This document shows positions 27,613 through 34,894 of a stretch of DNA of 64,000 nt, piece after piece. The translations under genes were made by a program, and so were the position numbers. The stretch comes from Streptomyces violaceoruber (GTDB taxonomy: Bacteria > Actinomycetota > Actinomycetes > Streptomycetales > Streptomycetaceae), in the NCBI RefSeq assembly GCF_033406955.1, contig NZ_CP137734.1, positions 6,820,001 through 6,884,000 on the forward strand, written 5' to 3'. Under the pieces are notes generated by a model, which made no database searches, was not told the origin of the DNA, and saw only the letters and a list, made by a program, of their open reading frames with translations. The number at the start of each line of letters is the position of its first letter. Within the stretch, counting starts at the first letter, position 1.

Positions 27613-28074
27613 ATGATTGCCGAGACCGTCTGCTCCGCGGTGTCCGCGGCAGGCCTGGGCATCGCGGCGGTCACCGCGTACCGCAGGCGATTCCTGACCG
27701 CTGCCCGTGTCGCCGCCTACTCGCTGGTCCCGATCGGCCTGGTGATGACCGGGGTCGTCGAGTGGCTGGCCGACACCGCCTTCAGCCCGGTGGCCTGGGC
27801 CGGCTTCGGGGTGCTGGGCGTGGCCTGGGTGCTCTTCATGACCACGCGCGCGGTGGAGCGCCGTCGCGGTGGCACCCGCAAGCAGCGCAAGGAGGCCCGG
27901 GCCGCGGCACAGCGCGACGCGGTGGCTCCGGGAGCCTCGGCCCCCTCCCTCGGTTCGGGCTCCGGCTCCCCCCGGCCGGCCGCCCAGCCGGCGTCCCGCC
28001 CGGCAAAGGCGTCCCGGGGCGGTGACGACGACTTCAGCGACATCGAGGCCATCCTCAAGAAGCACGGGATATGA
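27613..28074 (+). CDS. Two-to-three-pass membrane protein with charged tail
   Basis: 153-residue protein. The hydrophobic segments are residues about 5-22 (VCSAVSAAGLGIAAVTA), 33-52 (VAAYSLVPIGLVMTGVVEWL) and 57-77 (FSPVAWAGFGVLGVAWVLFM). The tail is basic, then Ser/Pro/Ala-rich, and ends in a conserved-looking acidic motif (DDDFSDIEAILKKHGI) that could be a protein-binding helix. GGAGG (27603-27607) precedes the ATG. Function unknown. Confidence 0.8.
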   Translation: MIAETVCSAVSAAGLGIAAVTAYRRRFLTAARVAAYSLVPIGLVMTGVVEWLADTAFSPVAWAGFGVLGVAWVLFMTTRAVERRRGGTRKQRKEARAAAQRDAVAPGASAPSLGSGSGSPRPAAQPASRPAKASRGGDDDFSDIEAILKKHGI

Positions 28075-28251
28075 GGCACGGGGCGTGACGGCCGGCCCCC
28101 GGGGCTGAAACGACACAGCGGTCCGAGCCCGACAGTCCGTGCTCCGGAATGATCACGATCCGACCGGAGATTGCGACATTCAACCAACACCCGGTCGTAA
28201 CGGGCGTGTTGATCGCGTGGACCCCGTCCGCTGCGTCATCATCGCGGCGAG

Positions 28252-28431
28252 ATGCCGGACACCACTCAGCTGGACTCCCAGCTGGACACGAGACAGAGCG
28301 AAACCGCGCGGGTGCAGGACGAACCACGCGGCTGCCTCTTCGCCCTTTCCCAGCCACCGCTCATGATCTTCCTAGCGGTGATCGGGTGTCTGCTGCTCAT
28401 GGCTTCGTTGCACGATCTGCTGTTGCTGTGA
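28252..28431 (+). CDS. Small single-pass membrane protein (59 aa)
   Basis: A polar, acidic N-terminus (PDTTQLDSQLDTRQSETARV) is followed by one strong hydrophobic segment at about residues 37-58 (LMIFLAVIGCLLLMASL). The ribosome site is poor (GGCGAG abuts the ATG), but codon-position bias and the clean membrane helix argue for a real gene. No motif is recognised. It lies between an uncharacterised membrane protein and a convergent CGNR zinc-finger gene. Confidence 0.55.
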   Translation: MPDTTQLDSQLDTRQSETARVQDEPRGCLFALSQPPLMIFLAVIGCLLLMASLHDLLLL

Positions 28432-28517
28432 GCCGTACCCGCGCTCCCCGGCGCCACCCGCCGGGGGCCGCGTCGCCGTCCCCGAGTCCACGGCCGCACC
28501 GGCACCGAAGGGAGGCG

Positions 28518-29078
28518 TCAGCCGGCCGCCTCCTTGCGCCGGGCCCGGTAGGCGGCCACGTGCAAGCGGTTTCCGCAGGTGCGGCTGTCGCAGTACCGCC
28601 GAGAGCGGTTCCGGGAGAGGTCGACGAAGGCGCGCCGGCAGTCGGGGGCCTCGCAGCGCCGCAGCCGCTCCTGCTCCCCGGCCACCACGAAGAACGCCAG
28701 GGCCATCCCGCAGTCCGCGGTCAGGTGGTCCGCGACGGAGGCGCCGGGCGCGAAATAGTGGATGTGCCAGTCGTAGCCGTCGTGGTCGGTCAGCCGGGGC
28801 GTGGTGCCCGCGGCGGCTACGAGGTCGTTGATCAGTCCCGCGGCGGTCCGGGCGTCCGGAGCGGCGAAGACCGCCGCGAACCGCGCGCGGATCCGCCGCA
28901 CCGCCGAGAGGTCGAATTCGGTGAGCACACCGACGTCGCTGATCTCGTGCGTTCCCACGAATTCCTGGAGGGCCGCGACGTCCGGCAGCCCGTCCGGAGC
29001 CGATTCGTCCTCCGGCACGGTGTTCACCAGATCCACCACGGTGTCGAGCGCGCACCGGGTGTCGTGGGTGATCAGCAC
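28518..29078 (-). CDS. CGNR zinc-finger (ABATE-domain) protein
   Basis: 186-residue protein with an N-terminal ABATE-like domain (residues about 1-135) and a C-terminal CGNR zinc finger (RRCEAPDCRRAFVDLSRN, then RRYCDSRTCGNRLHVAAYR), the four Cys being in CxxxxC and CxxxxC spacing. Proteins of this family are putative stress-related transcription factors in actinobacteria. The basic, Arg-rich finger suggests nucleic-acid binding. The target is unknown. It lies 279 bp downstream of ssgB on the same strand; that gap shows no further gene. Confidence 0.85.
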   Translation of the reverse strand: MLITHDTRCALDTVVDLVNTVPEDESAPDGLPDVAALQEFVGTHEISDVGVLTEFDLSAVRRIRARFAAVFAAPDARTAAGLINDLVAAAGTTPRLTDHDGYDWHIHYFAPGASVADHLTADCGMALAFFVVAGEQERLRRCEAPDCRRAFVDLSRNRSRRYCDSRTCGNRLHVAAYRARRKEAAG

Positions 29079-29357
29079 GTTTCGCTCCCTGGCCTGGGGG
29101 TCGGGCGGGCGCCCGCCGATGCTGGCCGATGGTAGTGGCTCGCGCGGCGGGCGAACCGGCCGCGAGCCGGTCCCGGTCGTCGGTTGCCCCTACAACGGCG
29201 GTCGGCCCGCCTTCGTTCCCCGGCGCCGCGCACGCACCGGCGCCGCCCCCGCGGAAGATCCGCGGCGACGACGCCGGTGTGTGCCGTATGCGGTTGTCCG
29301 GGCCCGTGCCGTCACCCCGAGTCGACGGCGACGGGCGGCTTCACGCGAGGCCCCGCC

Positions 29358-29771
29358 CTAGCTTTCCGCCAGGATGTGCGAGAGCTCCTGATCGAGATCG
29401 AAGTGCCGGTGTTCCGTGCCGGGGGGCACGGCGGCGTCTGTGCGCTTCAGGAAGGACTCCAGGGCCCGCGCCGGGGCCTCGAGCAGTGCCTCGCCCTCCG
29501 GGGAGCTGAGAGCGATGCACACGACGCCCTGGCCGTGACTGCGGGACGGCCAGACACGGACGTCGCCGGTGCCGGTGGGACGGTGGAGACCTTCGGCGAG
29601 CAGGTCGCGGGCGAAGACCCACTCGACGGTCTCCTCGGCTCCGGTGTGGAAGGTGGCGTGCACGGCGTAGGGGTCGGCCGTGTCGTACCGCAGGCCTGCG
29701 GGGACAGGCAGGGAGGACTCGCTCGACACAACGAGGCGCAGGTGCAGCTCGCAGCTGACCGTGGTGTTCAT
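29358..29771 (-). CDS. ssgB: Sporulation and cell-division protein SsgB
   Basis: 137-residue SsgA-like protein matching SsgB in length and sequence (start MNTTVSCELHLRLV, core PAGLRYDTADPYAVHATFHT, WVFARDLLAEGLHRPTG). In S. coelicolor SsgB is recruited by SsgA and positions FtsZ at future septum sites in aerial hyphae; it is found only in sporulating actinomycetes and is the least variable SALP. Its presence supports Streptomyces identity. In S. coelicolor ssgB is under the stress/development sigma factor SigH; I could not find a perfect match to that promoter in 29772-29962. Confidence 0.95.
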   Translation of the reverse strand: MNTTVSCELHLRLVVSSESSLPVPAGLRYDTADPYAVHATFHTGAEETVEWVFARDLLAEGLHRPTGTGDVRVWPSRSHGQGVVCIALSSPEGEALLEAPARALESFLKRTDAAVPPGTEHRHFDLDQELSHILAES

Positions 29772-29962
29772 AAGCGCCAGGGCCTTTCGCTCAGTGTGCG
29801 CTCGGGGATTCGCACGTCGGCGAAATCGACATGCCACCTACGGTGCCGTTGTAAACCCCTCTGAGTGTTTTGCGTGTGTTTACGTAACTCTTCCGGCCGA
29901 TGGACCGTTCGAGTCGTACGCCCATTCCGGTGACAGGTTTCGCTCCGGTAGTGTTTGGCCGT

Positions 29963-30415
29963 ATGAACACGGGGAGTAACAAGCCCGGCGAGGCAGCCGT
30001 GGCGGCAGACCGTACGGGGACGGACGAGGCCACGGCCGAGCGGGCGCTCGGTTCGCGGGCGCCGGAATTCGTCAAGGCGCGTCGTGCGCTGCACCTGAGC
30101 TGGCAGGTCGGCGTTTTCGTCGTCGGCCTCGCGGTCGTGGTGGCCGGCATCATCATGCTGCCGCTGCCCGGACCGGGCTGGGTCGTGATCTTCGGCGGCA
30201 TGGCGATCTGGGCGACCGAGTTCGTCTGGGCCCAGCTGGTGCTGCGCTGGACCAAGCGCAAGGTCACCGAGGCGGCGCAGCGTGCCCTCGACCCGAGGGT
30301 GCGGCGCCGGAACATCATCCTGACCTCGATCGGCGTGGTGATCATCGCCGTGCTGGCCGGGATCTACCTGTGGAAGTTCGGCCTCGAGATGCCCTGGAAG
30401 ATCAAGGACCAGTGA
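29963..30415 (+). CDS. PGPGW-motif (TIGR02611-like) membrane protein
   Basis: 150-residue protein with an N-terminal hydrophilic stretch, then two TM segments around the conserved PLPGPGWVVIFGGMAIWA motif (residues about 50-90), and a final TM (IILTSIGVVIIAVLAGIYLW) after a basic cytoplasmic loop. Members of this small actinobacterial family have no assigned function. It is divergent from ssgB with 191 bp between starts and is followed 99 bp later by a tRNA-Val gene. Confidence 0.83.
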   Translation: MNTGSNKPGEAAVAADRTGTDEATAERALGSRAPEFVKARRALHLSWQVGVFVVGLAVVVAGIIMLPLPGPGWVVIFGGMAIWATEFVWAQLVLRWTKRKVTEAAQRALDPRVRRRNIILTSIGVVIIAVLAGIYLWKFGLEMPWKIKDQ

Positions 30416-30514
30416 TCACTCAGGAGAGCCGGCCGACCGGCCGCGGGGGTGCGCCGGTGCGGCCCCCGCTGGTCACCGGCGGCTCTGACATGGGGTAATG
30501 TTCTTCCTGCGTCC

Positions 30515-30586
30515 GGGCGATTAGCTCAGTGGGAGAGCGCTTCGTTCACACCGAAGAGGTCACTGGTTCGAACCCAGTATCGCCCA
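30515..30586 (+). tRNA. tRNA-Val (CAC), copy 1
   Basis: 72 nt: acceptor GGGCGAT/ATCGCCC, D-arm GCTC/GAGC, anticodon stem CTTCG/CGAAG with loop TTCACAC (anticodon CAC), T-arm ACTGG-TTCGAAC-CCAGT, discriminator A. CCA is not encoded. Followed by a strong hairpin. Confidence 0.96.
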
Positions 30587-30596
30587 CCGGATCATC

Positions 30597-30632
30597 AGGC
30601 GGCCCGGCTCACGATCGTGAGCCGGGCCGCCT
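30597..30632 (+). terminator. Terminator after tRNA-Val
   Basis: 36-bp perfect palindrome (18-bp arms 30597-30614 and 30615-30632), ten bases after the tRNA; the loop must open from the centre. Confidence 0.85.
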
Positions 30633-30939
30633 TCGTGTGCGCCGCGTCCAGGTGTCCGGGCATTCCGCCTCCGCCCGCCTTCATTCAACCGTGACCTTCG
30701 GCGGCGCGGCCCTTTGCGGCCCCGCGGCTGTTCGGTGGGTCGGTCACGCCGCGCCGACCTGTGGGTTCTCCGGGGTGCCGGAGGGCATTCATGGAGAGGT
30801 GCCCCGGCCTGGCCGCGGCCCCCGTCCAGTAATTCCTGTCCGAATCATTGACGCACCCCCGGGCCCTCCGTACCTTGTGCCAGCAAGCGCTTACTTGAAA
30901 CGATTCATGAGGCGAGAGCGACGTCGCGGGGAGGCTCGT
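30633..30939 (+). promoter_or_regulatory. Upstream region of the sugar ABC operon
   Basis: 307 bp without a convincing gene. The last 60 bases hold two overlapping dyads: AAGCGCTT (30885-30892) within CAAG-N6-CTTG (30884-30897), and TGAAACGATTCA (30896-30907). The second fits the LacI/CcpA-type operator pattern with a central CG. Their position just upstream of the ribosome site suggests repression of the transporter operon. Confidence 0.55.
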
Positions 30940-32241
30940 ATGCAGCAGGGCGGGAATGCGGAGCGGCAGGCCGGAAGGCGCACGATCCTCAAGGCGGCGG
31001 GGGCCTCGCTGGCCGTCGCCGGACTCGGGGCCACGGCCACCGCGTGCGGCGGCGGCAGTGGCTCCGGGGACGGAACGGTGACGATCCGTTACTCCTGGTG
31101 GGGCGCCGAGGACCGGGCCGAGCGCATCAACAAGACCATCGCGCTCTTCGAGAAGAAGTATCCGAAGATCAAGGTCAAGACCGACTTCCAGCCGTACACC
31201 GACTTCTGGAAGAAGTTCAACACCCAGGCCTCCGGGGGGAATCCACCGGACGTCTTCCAGAATGCCATCGGATTTCTCCGCAAATACGATGCCAAGAATG
31301 TCCTGCTCGATCTGAGCGGCCAGGTCGATGCGGGAAACCTCTCCATGGACGGATTCCGCGCGGGCCTGGAGAAGTTCGGCGAGATCGACGGCAAACTCCT
31401 CGGCGTGCCCGTCGGTTCCAACTCGATGGCCCTGGTCATCGACAAGCCCGTCTACACCCGGGCCGGCGTCAAGCCGGAACAGGGCTGGACGTGGGACGAC
31501 TTCGACGAGGCGATGACGAAGATCCGCGACAGGACGGGCCGCGCCGGGGACAGCGGCATGTACGGCGTCATGTACCTCTACGACCTGTACCTGCGCCAGA
31601 ACGGCAAGGCCTTCTTCACCGAGGACGGACTCGGCTTCACCGAGGCCGATCTGACCACCTGGTGGACCAAGGCGGAGAAGGGCGTGAAGTCCGGACTCTT
31701 CGCCGACGCCAAGAAGGTCGCCCAGATCAAGCCCAAGTCGGCCCTCTCCGCGGAACTCGCCGGCAGTGAGTTCACCTGGGACAACTTCACCGTCCGCTAC
31801 ACCTCCGAGGGCAAGAGCGAGTACGGACTCGCGCCGATCCCGACCACGGACGGCAAGCGCACCGGCCAGTACCTCGGCTCGCTGATGCTCAGCGGCTACA
31901 AGCGCACCGAGCACCCCAAGGAAGTCGCCCAGTTCATCGACTTCATGGTCCACGACCCCGAGGTCGCCAAGATCATGGGCTACGACCGCGGAGTTCCCAC
32001 CACACAGGCCCAGTACGACGCCTACCGGCCGACCGACCCGGTCAACAAGGCCATCGCCGCCTACGAGGAGTCGCTCGTCGAGGCCGGTGTCCTGGAGCAG
32101 ATCACTCCGCACCCCAACGGGGCCGACATCTGCGAGGCCGCCTTCCTGCGCATCGCCGAGGAGATGGCGCTCGGCTCGCGGTCCGTCGAAGAGGCCGTCG
32201 AGCAGTTCTTCACCGAGTCGAAGACGGCTCTCGCCGGCTGA
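30940..32241 (+). CDS. Sugar ABC transporter substrate-binding lipoprotein
   Basis: 433-residue family 1 (MalE-like) binding protein. The N-terminus has a twin-arginine motif (RRTILKAAGASLAV) and a lipobox ending TATAC (Cys about 33), so it is a Tat-exported lipoprotein. The mature part shows VTIRYSWWGAEDRAERIN, FEKKYPKIKV and QASGGNPPDVF, typical of oligosaccharide binders. The ATG at 30940 follows GGGGAGG (30928-30934) five bases away; an ATG at 30907 would lie within the operator. It heads a coupled operon with two permeases. The likely ligand, from context, is a rhamnogalacturonan fragment. Confidence 0.92.
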   Translation: MQQGGNAERQAGRRTILKAAGASLAVAGLGATATACGGGSGSGDGTVTIRYSWWGAEDRAERINKTIALFEKKYPKIKVKTDFQPYTDFWKKFNTQASGGNPPDVFQNAIGFLRKYDAKNVLLDLSGQVDAGNLSMDGFRAGLEKFGEIDGKLLGVPVGSNSMALVIDKPVYTRAGVKPEQGWTWDDFDEAMTKIRDRTGRAGDSGMYGVMYLYDLYLRQNGKAFFTEDGLGFTEADLTTWWTKAEKGVKSGLFADAKKVAQIKPKSALSAELAGSEFTWDNFTVRYTSEGKSEYGLAPIPTTDGKRTGQYLGSLMLSGYKRTEHPKEVAQFIDFMVHDPEVAKIMGYDRGVPTTQAQYDAYRPTDPVNKAIAAYEESLVEAGVLEQITPHPNGADICEAAFLRIAEEMALGSRSVEEAVEQFFTESKTALAG

Positions 32242-33239
32242 TGGGGAGCGCCGTGACACACGCCCCCGCGCTGGAGGGCCGGGCGGACCCCGAGCCGCGG
32301 CACGGCCCGGTGAAGTCCCCGCGCCCCGCCGAACTGAAGCGGCGGCGCCGCCGGGAGAACCTGGCCGGATACCTCTTCATGTCCCCCTGGATCGCAGGGT
32401 TCCTGCTGCTGACGGCCGGCCCGATGGTCGCCTCGCTCTACTTCGCGTTCACCGACTACAACCTGTTCGACGCCCCCAGGTGGATCGGCCTGGACAACTT
32501 CTCCGAGATGTTCGGCGACCCGCGCTGGCGCCACTCGGTCAGGATCACGCTCTGGTACGTCGTCGTCGGTACGCCGGTCAAGCTGATCGCGGCGCTCGGA
32601 GTAGCGCTGCTGCTGGCCCAGAAGCGGCGCGGACAGGCCTTCTACCGGGCCGCCTTCTACGCCCCGTCACTGATCGGCGCGAGCGTGTCCGTCGCCATCG
32701 TGTGGAAGGCGATCTTCTCGGACGACGCGGTCGTCGACCGTACCCAGCAGCTCTTCGGCATCGACGCCGGCGGCTGGACCGGCGACCCGGAACTGATCAT
32801 CTACAGCCTGGTGGCGCTCACCGTCTGGCAGTTCGGCGCCCCGATGGTGATCTTCCTGGCCGGTCTGAAGCAGGTCCCGCGCGAGCTGTACGAGGCGGCC
32901 GACGTGGACGGCGCGGGGAAGCTGCGGCAGTTCTGGAACATCACCCTGCCGATGATCTCCCCGGTCCTCTTCTTCAACGTCCTGCTGGAGACCATCCACT
33001 CCTTCCAGATCTTCAGCTCGGCCTACATCGTCGGCGGCGGCGCCGGAGGCAACGCCTGCGGTCCCGCGGACGGCACGATGGTCTACACCTGCTACCTGTA
33101 CGTCCAGGGCTTCGAGAACAGCCGCATGGGCCTGGCCTCCGCCATGGCGTGGATGCTGCTCGTCGCGGTCGCCCTGGTCACCGCGGTGCTGTTCTGGTCC
33201 CAGAAGCGCTGGGTGCACTACGAGGAGGGCGGCCGATGA
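32241..33239 (+). CDS. Sugar ABC transporter permease 1 (MalF/UgpA type)
   Basis: 332-residue inner-membrane permease with about six TM helices, starting near FMSPWIAGFLLLTAGPMVA. The EAA loop that docks on the ATPase reads ELYEAADVDGAGKLRQFW. The start codon ATG 32241 overlaps the stop of the binding-protein gene by one base; a GTG four codons later behind GGGGAG is an alternative. The next permease overlaps by four bases. No ATPase gene is present, so a shared MsiK-type ATPase, as in other Streptomyces sugar systems, is probably used. Confidence 0.93.
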   Translation: MGSAVTHAPALEGRADPEPRHGPVKSPRPAELKRRRRRENLAGYLFMSPWIAGFLLLTAGPMVASLYFAFTDYNLFDAPRWIGLDNFSEMFGDPRWRHSVRITLWYVVVGTPVKLIAALGVALLLAQKRRGQAFYRAAFYAPSLIGASVSVAIVWKAIFSDDAVVDRTQQLFGIDAGGWTGDPELIIYSLVALTVWQFGAPMVIFLAGLKQVPRELYEAADVDGAGKLRQFWNITLPMISPVLFFNVLLETIHSFQIFSSAYIVGGGAGGNACGPADGTMVYTCYLYVQGFENSRMGLASAMAWMLLVAVALVTAVLFWSQKRWVHYEEGGR

Positions 33240-34147
33240 GCGCGCAGGCCACCGACGTCACACCGGCCACCGGCGCCCCACCGCCCCGGTCCACCAGGGC
33301 GGCCGCGCTCCGGCGCAGGCTGCCGGGATCGCTCGCCTGGCACCTCGGATCGCTGGCGATCCTCGCCGTGATCCTCTACCCGGTGCTCTGGGTGATCGGC
33401 GGCTCCTTCAAGGAGAGCGGCGACATCGTCGGCAGCCTGGACCTCTTCCCGGGCGACCCGATCACGGACAACTACACGAGCCTCGCCGACGGCATCGCGG
33501 ACATCTCGATCTCCACGTTCTTCGTCAACTCGCTCTTCCTCGCCGTCGGTTCCGTGGTCGGCATCGTGGTGTCGTGTTCGCTGACGGCCTACGCCTTCGC
33601 GAAGATCAGGTTCGCCGGCCGCAACCTGCTGTTCACGCTGATGATCGGCACCCTGCTGCTGCCGTACCACGTGCTGCTGATCCCGCAGTACGTGCTCTTC
33701 CGCAACCTGGACATGATCAACACGTACACCCCCCTCCTGCTGGGGAAGTACCTGGCCACCGAGGCGTTCTTCGTCTTCCTGATGGTGCAGTTCATGCGCA
33801 ACCTGCCCAGGGAGCTGGACGAGGCCGCCCGCCTCGACGGCTGCGGACACCTGCGGATCTACTGGTCGATCGTGCTGCCGCTGTGCCGGCCGGCGCTGAT
33901 CACCAGCGCGATCTTCACCTTCATCAACTCCTGGAACGACTTCATGGGCCCGTTGATCTACCTCAACGAGCCCGGCAAATACACGATCTCCCTCGGCCTG
34001 AAGATGTTCGTGGACCAGGAGGGCCTGGCGAACTACGGCGGCATGATCGCCATGTCGCTCGTCGCCCTGCTGCCGGTCCTCGCGTTCTTCCTGGCCTTCC
34101 AGCGCTATCTGATCGACGGCATGGCGACGTCCGGCCTGAAGGGCTGA
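33236..34147 (+). CDS. Sugar ABC transporter permease 2 (MalG/UgpE type)
   Basis: 303-residue partner permease with six TM helices (HLGSLAILAVILYPVLWVIG first). Its EAA loop is ELDEAARLDGCGHLRIYW, followed by FINSWNDFMGPLIYL, characteristic of carbohydrate importers. ATG 33236 overlaps the previous stop (ATGA). It is followed 12 bp later by a DUF624-like membrane protein, an arrangement also seen at Gram-positive oligosaccharide loci. Confidence 0.93.
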   Translation: MSAQATDVTPATGAPPPRSTRAAALRRRLPGSLAWHLGSLAILAVILYPVLWVIGGSFKESGDIVGSLDLFPGDPITDNYTSLADGIADISISTFFVNSLFLAVGSVVGIVVSCSLTAYAFAKIRFAGRNLLFTLMIGTLLLPYHVLLIPQYVLFRNLDMINTYTPLLLGKYLATEAFFVFLMVQFMRNLPRELDEAARLDGCGHLRIYWSIVLPLCRPALITSAIFTFINSWNDFMGPLIYLNEPGKYTISLGLKMFVDQEGLANYGGMIAMSLVALLPVLAFFLAFQRYLIDGMATSGLKG

Positions 34148-34159
34148 GGGGGGATTCCG

Positions 34160-34759
34160 ATGACCGAAGCGCGTGCCAAGGCCCGTCCGGAGCCGGGGGA
34201 GTCCCGGTTCGCCCAGGGCTTCGCCCTGTTCGCCGAGTGCCTGCTCACCGGCGTGTGGATCGCGGTGGCGGCGCTGCCCCTGGTCACCTACCCCGCCGCG
34301 TTCGCGGCCGGCGCGCGGCACCTCGGGCGCCGGCTGGCCCACGAGCGGGGCGGCTGGCGGGAGTTCGCCGCCGACTTCCGGGCGGCGGTACGCCACGGAT
34401 GGCTCGTCGGGGTCGCCGGCTGGGCCGCCCTCGCGGTGGTGTGGATCGACGTACGGGCCGTACGGGACGGTCTGCCCGGCGGCCCGCTGGTCGGCGCCCT
34501 CGGCGTCCTCGCCCTGATCGGCGCGGCCGTCGCGGGGCTGCGCGCGGCGGCGGACTGGCGCCCCGGCGCCTCCTGGCGGTCGCTGCTCGCGTCGGCGGGC
34601 CGGCGCACCGTGCTCGACCCCGCCGGTTCCTTCCTCCTCGTCGGCGGGCTGGCCGTCGTGGTCTGCTCCGGCTGGTTCAGCGCACCGCTGGCCGTCGCCG
34701 TCCTGGGCGCCGTCGCCGCGGCGGCCGTGGCGGTGGAGGAGCGCTACCGGCGCCGCTGA
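34160..34759 (+). CDS. DUF624-like (YesL-type) membrane protein
   Basis: 199-residue protein with about four to five TM segments: CLLTGVWIAVAALPLVTYPA, HGWLVGVAGWAALAVVW, LVGALGVLALIGAAVAGL and FLLVGGLAVVVCSGWFSAPL. Composition and placement directly after a two-permease sugar operon match YesL/DUF624 proteins, which accompany rhamnogalacturonan and other glycan importers in Bacillus; their function is not established. Assignment rests partly on context. Confidence 0.65.
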   Translation: MTEARAKARPEPGESRFAQGFALFAECLLTGVWIAVAALPLVTYPAAFAAGARHLGRRLAHERGGWREFAADFRAAVRHGWLVGVAGWAALAVVWIDVRAVRDGLPGGPLVGALGVLALIGAAVAGLRAAADWRPGASWRSLLASAGRRTVLDPAGSFLLVGGLAVVVCSGWFSAPLAVAVLGAVAAAAVAVEERYRRR

Positions 34760-34894
34760 CCCGGCGCCTTCGCCCGGGGTGGTCCGGTGCCGCGGCGGCC
34801 ACCCCTCGGTACCGGGGGGGCCGGTGCCTCCGAGCCGCACCTCGATCTGTCATGCCCTTGACACCCCTGCACACCCGCACGGAAAGGAAAGGCC

